Assembly (NCBI GenBank): GCA_029204225.1
Contig: CM055100.1
Span: 62,875,141-62,939,140, forward strand
From: Diphasiastrum complanatum
Taxonomy: Eukaryota; Streptophyta; Lycopodiopsida; Lycopodiales; Lycopodiaceae
DNA length: 64,000 nucleotides
Reading direction: 5' to 3'
Shown here: one piece after another, positions 31,346 to 41,514 of the stretch
Numbering within the stretch: position 1 is the stretch's first letter
How the letters are laid out: each line of letters begins with the position of its first letter
Made by a program: the position numbers and the translations under genes
The notes under the pieces: model-generated
Seen by the model: only the letters and a program-made list of their open reading frames with translations
Database searches by the model: none
What the model was told of the DNA's origin: nothing

Positions 31346-32063
31346 CTACTTATGCAATCACCCATAAGTTTCCAAGGCAAAAGAAATAAAGTCTTCTCTA
31401 GGAGTGAGATGACAATAATCTAGCTCTTTATCTTAAGCACCATGATTGTTCCATCATCGATGGTTGTGCATAAGAGTGTTGTGCATAGGAGTGAGTGTTG
31501 TGCATAGGAGTGATGGTGGAGAATACGCTCATCCTTTCAAATTGGGGATACAGTGAACCCTCTATATATGTCACCTCTATATATGTTAACCCTAGCTATT
31601 AGTTAATTTTTGGCTACTCCCAAGGATTTTACACAGTAGAAATGTTAATTATTATTTGTTAACATAATTTACTCGATAGGGGAGGGCTATGTACAACAAT
31701 TTGGATTTTTAGGGCACATTTTTTTTAGGGCATTTTGCTAGCCCGGGCCACAGCCGTCAGATGCTAACCCAGGTCCCAGCCGTCAGATGCAGGATTCCAT
31801 CCAAAAATGTTTGCATTCTTTATTTGATTCCCTAGATATATGTTCACTTGAAATATGTTAATTTTTTTTTCCAACCCTGTTTATCTGTTATAATGTTAAC
31901 CCTATGTATTAGTTAACTTTTTATTACTCCCAAGGCCTAACATTTATGGAGATGCATTGTAAGTGAGTATTTTGAAATGGACCAACCCTTCCATGTGAAA
32001 CAGGTCCAACCCACCTACCAAGTCCCTGTCGCAAAATAAAACCACCCTTCCTTCCTCCCTATT
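31346..32063. promoter_or_regulatory. Upstream region of the carboxylesterase gene
   Basis: Non-coding. It holds a 41-bp direct repeat (31585-31625 and 31895-31935, GTTAACCCTA...TACTCCCAAGG, with few mismatches) and a short CAGCCGTCAGATGC repeat at 31751 and 31777 (27-bp period). No single TATA box can be chosen among several TATATAT words near 31562-31583, all over 450 bp from the start codon. Confidence 0.4.
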
Positions 32064-33095
32064 GTGAAGGAAAAGGCAAAGGAAGCAGCTATGGACAGCG
32101 AGGCTAATCTGGTTGCTGAGCTGAGGGGCGTGAGGCTCTATGGCAATGGCAAAATCACGAGGACATCTACACCATTGCTACCTACAGTGCCTGCCCATGA
32201 TCATTCTGTGCAAGGAGTGACAGTTGCATCCAAAGATGTGGACTTGGACAAGCAAAAGGGTACCTGGATGCGCATCTATCTTCCCCAGAATCCCACAACC
32301 TCCCTTTCTTTGCATCACTCCAACAAGCTGCCTGTGATTGTGTACTTTCATGGAGGTGGGTTTTGCTTCCTTAGTGCTGCAACTGCAGCCTTTGATCATG
32401 TGTGTGCCCAAATGGCAGCTAAACTGGGAGTGATAGTGGTCTCAGTTGACTATAGACTGGCACCCGAGCACCGTCTTCCAGCTGCCTTTGATGATTGTTT
32501 TGCTGCTCTTCAGTGGCTTCAAGCTCAGGCTGAGTTAGGCTGCTCAGATCCGGCAGCTGCAGATCCCTGGCTGGCTGCCCATGCAAATTTGAGCTGCTGC
32601 TTTCTCATGGGAGTTAGCTCAGGAGCTACATATTTGCATCACGTTGGTATTAGAGCCATAGCAGCTGATTTGGGTAAAGTTAAGATCAGAGGTCATATCA
32701 TGGTGGTGCCGGCCTTTGCAGGGATGAGCCGAACCCTGACCGAGCTCAAGTATGCAGATCAAGAAGAATTAACCTTAAAAAACGCAGACCAATGCTGGCA
32801 TTTTGCACTTCCTCTAGAAGCTGACAGAGATCACCCTTACTGCAACCCGTTGAGTCCTCAGTCTCCTGATATTGGCAGCCTTGACTTGCCTCCAACACTG
32901 GTAGTGATAGCAGGTAAGGATATACTCCATGATCGTCAGATTGAATATGTGGATCTTCTAAGGAAGAAAGGCAAAACCGTCCAACTGTTGAACTATGAAA
33001 ACCATACCCACCATCTGAATTTTCCCGAGGTAGACCCTGTTTCCTCTGAATATGAAGTACTTAGCTCCTTCATGGAAAAATGCATTGCAATGTAG
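32064..33095 (+). CDS. Plant carboxylesterase (CXE, alpha/beta-hydrolase fold 3), CXE15-like
   Basis: An intact, intronless 343-codon gene for an esterase of the plant CXE family, which also gave rise to the gibberellin receptor GID1; members cleave ester bonds of hormones and xenobiotics in the cytosol. The oxyanion-hole motif HGGGF is at 96-100, then VSVDYRLAPEHRLPAAFDD at 126-144. The nucleophile elbow reads GVSSGA at 183-188, so Ser185 stays in a GxSxG motif, although the family usually has GD(S)(A/S)GG. The acid is Asp286 in AGKDILHDR and the base is probably His316 or His317. The second ATG (residue 10, MDSEANLV) gives a more typical family start; both are possible. Length is normal. 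Substrate cannot be told from sequence. Confidence 0.92.
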   Translation: MKEKAKEAAMDSEANLVAELRGVRLYGNGKITRTSTPLLPTVPAHDHSVQGVTVASKDVDLDKQKGTWMRIYLPQNPTTSLSLHHSNKLPVIVYFHGGGFCFLSAATAAFDHVCAQMAAKLGVIVVSVDYRLAPEHRLPAAFDDCFAALQWLQAQAELGCSDPAAADPWLAAHANLSCCFLMGVSSGATYLHHVGIRAIAADLGKVKIRGHIMVVPAFAGMSRTLTELKYADQEELTLKNADQCWHFALPLEADRDHPYCNPLSPQSPDIGSLDLPPTLVVIAGKDILHDRQIEYVDLLRKKGKTVQLLNYENHTHHLNFPEVDPVSSEYEVLSSFMEKCIAM

Positions 33096-33623
33096 ACAAT
33101 GCACCATGCGATTCTTCCTATTGCATATATTCCACTCAATGCATGGAGAAGTTAATGCTAGTATTCTGTGGGCTGTGTGTGGATTACCTTATCGAAGTGT
33201 AATGTGTTTCTATTTTCTGCTCGTCTTAGATTCCTCATTGATGGTAGCAGCAGCAGCACATTGTATGCTCCATATCTTCAAACAACAAGTAACTGTCATT
33301 AGCTCCTGCAGCTAGATTCTTGTTTTGAGATCCAGTTTCTACCTATTTTCGCATGTTTAGCACTTGGATCGATTTTAAAAAAATTACTCCATTCATGATC
33401 ATTTTTGCTCAAATTTCTTTCGCAATGATGCAGCCACCACACAACTTTCATTATGGGTGATTCAAAGTGCCAAAAGCCATTTCGGTAACACTCTCAACCC
33501 TTAAACCAGAAAGTTCCAAGAGATAAACTCTCCTCCTAGCTTACCTTTTCCAAGGTCTTTGATCTAGATTCAAGTTTCATGCACGCTTATAAATGGAATA
33601 ACTCTATAGAACTTCTGGACTTG
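33096..33623. other. 3' flank of the carboxylesterase gene
   Basis: AT-rich sequence expected to hold the 3' UTR. No clear AATAAA signal close to the stop was noted. It ends at LTR-like sequence. Confidence 0.45.
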
Positions 33624-33945
33624 CCTCGTATGCTTTTATTACATATATATAGCTCTTTTATTCATTTGTTGGCCATGATTCACTTTTATTCATGTAAATG
33701 CCCAAAAACCTTCTTCATGCATATATGTATTTAGACTAGCCAAGGGTCAACTTTTATTGGTTAATTACTTGAAGGGAGGATCCTATAGGAAGGGACACTA
33801 TTTTCCCTCCAGAAGCTATGCCTCCCTTGATTATTTAATTCAGCTTGTCAGCTTGCTCAAGGAATTATAAGTAGGCCCCATGTGTCAGCTTATGATTTGG
33901 TATTGCTTGGGCTTTTCATGGGAAAACTCTTGGCTTTGCTACTAG
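33624..33945 (+). repeat. Left LTR-like repeat of a decayed gypsy
   Basis: Aligns with 36147-36275 plus 36765-36975 over its length: TTGCCTCG-ATGCTTTTATTAC, TTTATT-ATTTGTTGGCCA, GGTTAATTACTTG-AG, CACTATTTTCC-TCC, and GGA-TATAA-TAG. The TATA-like ATTATAAGTAGGCC near 33865 has the same layout as the LTR at 9343, so this is probably an older member of that family. Confidence 0.7.
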
Positions 33946-36020
33946 AACTTTGTCGCCAATCTTCTACTGCTACAATTTTCATGTATTTTCATGAGGCCGC
34001 AAGGATGATTGTACCTTCACATCTAGATTTTCATGGTCCTCCTAACTTGGACTCTTTCGATCCTAGCCTTTTTTATCTTACTTCTGCCAAGTGCCATGCT
34101 CATCTTGCATATGCCACATGGGTTGTAACCCTGCACACAATTCATCACATCTACGAACTACTCCTGTTGCAGCCAATTAAGTTTCACATGTCGAGGTTGC
34201 TAGTTTCCACACTTTTCTAAGTATTCAAATTCTTCAAAGCATTGAGTATCAGATCAGGCATTTCCTTGGGCAGGCTGAGTTTTTAATCTTAAGCACTATG
34301 ATATCATTCTTGATGTAGATTGGTTTTTCTTCTCTTGGTGTTGTTACTTTGAATCTTTAACATGAGTCACTCTCTTTTTCCACCAGTCATATCCCCTTTG
34401 GTGCACTTGTTTTCCTTGTTGACAAGAAAGATGGTTCCAAGTGTCTTTGTATTCATTAATGCATTCTAAATGAATTCATTATTTGTCATCAGTACCCTAT
34501 TTATGATATGGATGACTTTTTGACCAACTTGGTAAAGCCACACTATTTTTAGAATCAATCTTGTTATGGCTACCATCAATTCCGTATGCATTCTGCAAAC
34601 GAGTTTAAGATTGCTTTTGATATCCATCTTGGGCTTCATGAATTAAAAGTCTTACCTTTTGGTGTCACTGATGGCGATGACATCCTTGTTTACAACATTG
34701 TCGTGTCCCAACATGTTTATCATTTGATCATTGTTTTTTGTCTCATTGTTGATCATTAGCTTTATGGCAAACGATCCAAATGTTCTTTGTTGTTTGAGAT
34801 TGAGAATCTAGGATTCTTGTATCCAATTGCCATGTTCGTCTTGACCCTATGGTAAACTTGCTTAGCCCACCATTCACGAAGTTCAAATGTTTCTTGGCTT
34901 GGCTTTTCACCTCCACAAGCCCGTTTTCCATTTTGTTGTTCTTTCAGCTCCTCTACATGTCTTGCTCAAAAAAGTTATGCTTTTTGCTTTGTCAACCCAC
35001 TTTTGAGCATTTGAAACAATTGCTTACTTCAGCTCTTGTTCTGTCTATCAAGCTTCTAGCTATCATTTTTGCTCTTACAAAATGACATAATTGCCTTTAT
35101 TATGTGACTTTTGATGTATTTTCTGATCATCAACCTTTACGCTATTTGTACACCCAAAAAGACCTACATGATAAACAATATCATTGGCTATGATTCTTGC
35201 ACTCCTTTCATTTCGATATTTTGTATAGACTTGGTTGTTCTATTGCTACCATTTATGCATCATCTCGCCTTCCATCTCATCTATAACCTTGTGAATGCTG
35301 CTCCAATTTGGTTTGATTATGTACCTACTGCCCATCTTATTGTCTTGACTTTCGTGGTGTTTATGCTTCCTAGCCACTTCTTTACACCATTAGATTTTTT
35401 GTTGTCAACATTTAACTATTCCACTATGGGTACCTTCACATTCCTAGAATTCTTGACATATGTTCATAACTTTTTTTAGATGCTCACTTTTCTCATGGGT
35501 GCCACTTTGGTAAGTCAAAATCCTATGGTTGTTCCAAAACCATTTTCATTGGCCTTCTATAATACTCTAGATTCATTATCCATCATTGTGCATTTTGTGT
35601 TTGCAATTAATATTCTTATGCAAATAAATATGCCTTTAACATGGCCCATCCCTCACCATCAAGGGATTGATATCTCCATGGACTTTATCCTTGAATTCCT
35701 CATGACCCAATGTGGTTGTGACTCTTGCATGGTGGTGTTGATAGTTCTCAAAATAGGCGCACCTTATTTTTGTATGGAACACCACTATAATCGAGCCATT
35801 TGTAGCCATTTGTTTTTATTAGAGATTGTTTGCTTGCATGTACTTCCCAAGTATATCCTCATTGATTGGGTTAATAAGTTCACTTCTAGTTTCTGGATCG
35901 AGTTTGTGCGCATTTCGGATGTTAAGTTACTTATGGATGCTTCATATCATTCATCTATTGATGGCCAGTCAAAGGTCATTAACCTTGTTTTGGAGGATTA
36001 TTTGTGACATTATGTTTCTC
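33946..36020 (+). pseudogene. Highly decayed Ty3/gypsy polymerase
   Basis: RT fingers are recognisable near 34395-34530 (HIPFGALVFLVDKKDGSKC, then HQYPIYDMDD), then YGYHQFRMHSANEFKIAF, LKVLPFGVT and DDILVYN near 34680 without the preceding YL. The thumb motif IHEVQMFLGLAFH is near 34875. The frame 35480-36007 is a degenerate integrase: ISMDFI (first Asp), then HSSIDGQSKVINLVLEDYL, where the catalytic Glu (normally DGQTE) has become Lys. Dozens of stops show old age. Other apparent frames (33882-34220, 35111-35479) are chance products in the same region. Confidence 0.78.
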
Positions 36021-36146
36021 CTATAGGTTGGGATTGGGATTAACAATTGTCTTGCAAAATATAGCTATGATAATTTTGTCACTTTTAGCACATGTTTTTC
36101 CTTTTTGCTTGCTCACAGGTTCTCTCTAGCTTTACCTGGTATTTGC

Positions 36147-36975
36147 CTCGCAATGCTTTTATTACACTTATGCAGCTCTTTTATTTATTTGTTGGCCACA
36201 AGCCCTTTCTATTCATGTACACATCTGAAGATTTTCTAATGCATGTATGTTTAGGACTAGCATTTCCCAACCGATTCAAAATGGTTGTTTGAATGGGACC
36301 GATTTGTCGATTTGAATCAAATCGATTCGGAATTTCAAAGACCAAATCAACAAATTAATTTTAGCTTTTTGATTTCACAAATTTTTTTGAATTCTTTTGT
36401 TTTGCCAACCATGAAATTTTTGATTCAAGATTACGGGTGCAAATTAAGCAATAAGCATTGCTCAGATCATGAGTGACAAGTAACAAATGGTGCATCAGAA
36501 ATTTGTGCAACTATACTTATAGCTACTAGCTATAGCTTATTGATCATTGCTTACAGGTTACTTCAAACTTCAAAGACTAACAATGGTTATTGTTGATTGT
36601 TCTGGAAACATTGGCTATTTTAAAGACAAAAGTTGGCTACTGTTTTATATTGCAAACAAAAATAGAAAAGGCTTTTTTTTGGATCTAGTTGTTGATTCGG
36701 ACCTCTGACTCATTAAGCTCAGATCATTGATATTTGAAACTTTCTTTAGGATGAACCATAGGCCCAACTTATACCAGTTAATTACTTGGAGTGGCGGTCC
36801 TTTAGGAGGGTGCACTATTTTCCTTCCAAAAGTTTTGCCCCCCTTGAATATTCAAATCCTGCTTTTAGGGCTCCTCAAAGGACTATAAATTAGCCTTCTG
36901 TACATTCATTTGCTAGGTTATGATTTGGAATCGCTTAAGCTCTTTGTGGCGAATTCTTGCTTTTGCTACTACTCG
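36147..36975 (+). repeat. Right LTR-like repeat, split by an insertion
   Basis: Second copy of the repeat at 33624, in two pieces (36147-36275 and 36765-36975). The intervening 490 bp at about 36276-36764 have no counterpart in the left copy. The right piece has the TATA-like GGACTATAAATTAGCC. Confidence 0.68.
36276..36764. mobile_element. Insertion of about 490 bp in the right LTR
   Basis: Defined only by its absence from the left LTR copy. It begins with repeated GATTCAAA/ATCGATT words (GTCGATTTGAATCAAATCGATTCGG, here broken by mismatches) and is otherwise non-coding. Similar AATCGATTTAAATC words occur at 41110-41200. No terminal inverted repeat or target duplication could be confirmed. 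Confidence 0.4.
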
Positions 36976-37852
36976 CAAGGCTTTTGCTAGTTGCTATTTG
37001 CCATTTTTTATGGGAGATTGTTAGATTGCTTCATGTGGCAAGGTTTCTATACCTCATTGATACCTAAATATGTGATTTAGTTCATAACCGTAGAGCTCTT
37101 GATATCAAATATTGCAATGCCATGATCTAGGCTTAAGAGGTATTGGTGTCCCATCCAATTAGCAACCACTTTATATCCTTCGTTGGGCATATTACAAACT
37201 AATATGAGCTATGATCTAGATCCAAGAGCCGCTTTACTTCCCATACCATTAACATCTAACCATCATTTGGTATTTTTTTGAATAACATTCACATTATGTC
37301 TTTTATTGGGTATACTACAAACTAATTTGAGCTTTGATCCAAATCCAAGAAACACTCTCATCCCATATGGTTAACATCTATCACTATTTTCAACATTGAT
37401 TTGTCGAGGCATGGCACATGCACACATTCTCCATCATGCATGCTTGGATAGATGGCACTAAAGAATTATCACCACTATACTTACATCTATGTGCGTACTA
37501 AAAACTCTTTAGTACATGTCTTCCAGTGATATGTAAACATGGTACTTGTACACTTTGATACATGCTACTCCCTTATCAAAGATCAATCTAGAACTTGACT
37601 TTTCATAGTGACCAAATAGAAGGTCCTGTAGCGTGGTATGAATAGGGTGTAGAGACATTTAGTCATTAGCTTATGATATGTTTCTTTCCCGAGTCTTAAT
37701 TTGAAAACTCCTTGTTCTTCATTGCACATGCTCAATCATTGATTATCTATGACTTATGTCCATTCAATATTCTAGGTTGGAGATCATTGTTATTCATCGG
37801 TTATAGTCTATTATTCTTATGTGATACCATAACTTTGATTAATTTTCATACC
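36976..37852. repeat. Spacer with an imperfect tandem duplication
   Basis: Two copies of about 90 bp (37176-37268 and 37297-37385) share TTGGGTATACTACAAACTAAT, TGAGCT-TGATC-A-ATCCAAGA and CCATTAACATCTA, with an offset near 120 bp. The rest shows no feature. Confidence 0.65.
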
Positions 37853-37853
37853 T

Positions 37854-37865
37854 TGGTATTAGAGC
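37854..37865 (+). other. Isolated primer-binding-site-like motif
   Basis: TGGTATTAGAGC, the same variant as at 16423. No gag or LTR pair could be linked to it, so it may be the last trace of an element or chance. Confidence 0.35.
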
Positions 37866-40175
37866 TCTTTCAAGACATGTGGAGGCTGGATTTTTCAGCT
37901 ATTGATCTACTCTTTGTTGAATTTTTCAATGCCTACTTTTTTTAAAATTGTGCAATGATTCAAACTTTTCATCATAAATTTCTCTAATGTGATCAAAATT
38001 CAAATCTGAAAATAGCATCAAATTTTTGGCATCAAATAGCTTAATAAGACATATCATACATATGTTGCTCTTTATCAATAAAACCTAATTGCATAATTAT
38101 CAATTACTTTGCTTTGATCAAAGTCGTCTCTTTTGTATATTTTGATGACAAAAGCTACATTTATAGGACCTAGAAAAATGAATGGCACATCACTCAAGGT
38201 TCCCCTTTACATTTTCTAAGATATAATAATTTGCTCAAAGGGGCTACTTATATGACATCTTTTTTTTTAAACATTTGAGTGGATCCACTTGTTGTCTACA
38301 ATTTTATGATCGTTAAGATCCATTCTTATTCCATTTTACCATGCTAGAAGTAAAGCTATTGCAAAGTCAAACTGAAATTTTTGTTATTTGTATTGTAAGA
38401 GTTCATTCTTAGGGGATCATAACAATGTTTATCCAACATATAATTCTATAATGAGAGTCCTATAGATACAAAGCAGCCACGTCATGTACACAAGGTTCAA
38501 CTTCAAAGTTGATGTGATGAGCCATTCACATATGTAATTGACACACATGCGTTACTTCAACCAGCTCCTCTTGTGCTTCCTACAGTTTTGACACATGGTA
38601 TGTATTCCTCCCACACTTTGGCACATGTATGTGTTCCCCCTGTTGTTGCTACACTTCTCATTGGGATACTTGTTTTTCTTGCTCTTTGGCATTTTTGGTC
38701 TATTCACCTAGCTTGAGATCATATACAATAGCTTCGGGTCATGTTGATAGTGCGCAACGTTGTTGGTTTGCTTGGATTGTTTGATGCCCTGATTTCAATA
38801 CTGCTTCCTTCATGTTACATTCTTGGGCTATGTGACTAGCTTGCTTTGTCCTTCTTTGTAACAAAATTGTTGGTGATAGTCATTATTATGCTTGCTTTTG
38901 GTAGTTGTGGGCATACACATAGTTTGTCAAAGCTCACAATATTCTTCAATTTGTGTACAATTGGCTTGGCACACACTTGTGTATAGTAATGTCCTTATTA
39001 GGCATAGTGTCCACTATGGTCTTAAAGGTGCTTTCCTTTGACATTTTCGATCCATTCATATAGCTTGATAGAGGTCAATCTACAACTATTTCATGTCATG
39101 GTCATCAATATTGCCTTGATACTTTTCAGCCATCAAATCTTGTTCACCACAAAACACTCTCAACAAATAGGGCTTTTCATTTATTGAAGTACTGTATTAG
39201 TTTTTTTTTACATGCTATGGTGGTCCTCAAAAACCCACGTTAAGGGCAAGAATGCAATATCTGACCTAGGAGAGATCACTACATACATCATGCTATAAAT
39301 GACACTGTAAAATCAAATCAATTGCCTATGTTTGTGTATCTCCTTTGTTTGAAAACACATATCTGTTGACAACTTCATACTGACCTCCATAGCACTACTT
39401 ATTGGGTTGAATGGAAAATTTTCACAAGACATTGTCAATGTATTTTGTTTGATTAAGAACAATTGTTTTTTATGAGTGTTTTTTCTTTGGGGTCAATTTT
39501 TGATTTTATTACCAAGATAATATTGTAAATCTACATAATATTGTAAATCTCAAGCTTGGCTGTAAGTCTCTTGTAAATTTAAGAATGTAGCTCATTAATA
39601 ACCATGGTATTACCATCAGAATATGATGTTGTAATAATAATCGAACTCTACTTTTATTTATTTATATAATAGAGCAACACCTAATGTATTGAGTGCCCTA
39701 TGCAGAGCAAATAAATGTTTTATACTAATCTTGATGTCTTGATAGATGTATGGTGGGTCTTGGTGTTGACCAAGAAGAGGAATATCTTGTCGTGGGTATT
39801 GGTGGTGACCAAGAACGAAAGGATAGGATCAACAAACATTTTGATGGACTCAAGTTAGGAACTATGGAGTGATATGAAAGGCATTTTGGTGATCTATCTA
39901 CTCTCAAGATCTTAGGTACTTTCGATATCATGTGGAATGAATATTGTATCAATTTTATTCATGGTGGCAGTAATGTCATCTCTGTGATGGTATGCGAGGG
40001 AGAACACATTATCTACATTTTCATGTTATGTTAGGTAAAAGATCTGGATAAACCAATATGATATTTTTACTTTTGGTGATAAAGAGAAGTATGCAAAATC
40101 TATTCTTAAAAAAATTACCATGAATAGTTGTTTAAGTCTATTTATGGAAGACATTATTAGTCTTGGTGTTAAATT
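37866..40175. other. Long AT-rich spacer
   Basis: No gene or structured repeat could be supported. A GTGTTGACCAAGAA/GTGGTGACCAAGAA pair (39760-39815) is a short repeat only. Confidence 0.45.
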
Positions 40176-40262
40176 TGGGGCTAACAAATGCAGATGTGAC
40201 ATTCCAACAGATTACAAATGATTTATTTAGTCCATATATGAGGAAGTGTGTGGAGGTTATTC
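40176..40262 (+). pseudogene. Ty3/gypsy RT fragment
   Basis: One frame reads LGLTNADVTFQQITNDLFSP then YMRKCVEV, the RT block just before the YxDD box (GLTNAP-TFQ--MN--F-P---K-V-V). The catalytic box itself is replaced by unrelated sequence. Isolated fragment. Confidence 0.8.
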
Positions 40263-41514
40263 CATCTGGTTTGTGGCTCATTGAAAAAAGCATAACTTCG
40301 TAGCTTGGATTGAGATAATTTTGGTGCCATTAGCAAGTTCTCGATAAGAGCTTGTCAACATTATTCTACATGACCTAGTTCTTAAATATGGTGCAGAAGT
40401 TATAGCTGATCAAAAGTTTGAAGTCGCCACCTATTATAAATATTAAATCTCAAGAACCATTTAAAATTCTAACATATATATCTAGGTCCTAACTCCATGT
40501 TCCATGGTCCGTACTCCTACATGCTAATCGATGTTTGCTCTCAAGTGTCAACTTTCAAGGCTCAAGAATCAGATTTTGAAATTTACATGAGAGAAGTTTG
40601 AAGATTCAACAACCATTAACAAAGATGTTTGATGTTGAATCATGAATCGTGATAGGCTATGGCTATTAGCAAACATAATCAACTTTTGAACATTGAACTT
40701 TTTAAGTTAAAAGATCGTTACTCGAGAATCAACAATCAACATTGGAATTGAGAAGAGATCTGATTCATCTACAACTTGAAAACTGAGATAAATTGAAAGG
40801 TGATAGTCCATAGGTATGAGGAATCAAAAGGAGAGGAGTTAAAATAATTTGTTGAGGAATCAGACTAAATCATATTTCAAACTAGCTATTAACTAAAATT
40901 CAAATATCAATTTGTCTATTTGATTACTTTGAATTGGCCCTTAGCCCCTTGGGAAAATTTAGACTCTAAAGATGAAAGAATCATTCCAAGTCTCAATTTC
41001 TAGACTGCCAACCAGCCTCCAAGGATAATTAACTGTTCTAAGATTGTTTTTTTGGTTTATTATTGGGCTTCTATTAAAAAATACTACATATTGCTCAATC
41101 ACAAATAAAAACATAAGGTTTGAGTCAATTCTTGATTTGAATCCAATGATCCAATTCAAATCGATTTAAATCATCCAAATTAAACGAATTTGAATCAGCT
41201 CAAAACATTAATTTCATGAGGTCCTTCACCACTTTTGACTGGCATATGGAATGACATCATTTCTGCTTGGCGCTTGGAAAAGTGTGGATCTTCTGTTGCT
41301 TTTGAAAAACCAAGTGCTTAATTGCTGCAAAATTGCTTTCACAAAATTTGAGATCTCTCAATGGCCTTTACATTCATGCTCGCTTGAGAACCTCCTGCGA
41401 TTCCTGCTCGTCTTGTCGTCTTGTGGATTGCTTCCTCGTGTTCATCTTCTTTCCTAGGGCTTCAAATACCTAGAAGCGTAATTTGCTTCCAAAGGGTAGT
41501 GGGCCCAGGTAGTC
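40263..41514. other. AT-rich spacer
   Basis: No supported feature; contains AATCGATTTAAATC-type words at 41140-41180 resembling the insertion at 36276. Confidence 0.45.

Noticed and set aside
33882-35479. Hydrophobic frames (112 and 122 codons) resembling membrane proteins
   Set aside because: They overlap recognisable decayed gypsy RT in another frame; hydrophobicity follows from T-rich sequence.
37854-37865. A complete copia element starting at this PBS-like motif
   Set aside because: No gag, pol or LTR pair follows; only the motif is kept as a low-confidence note.
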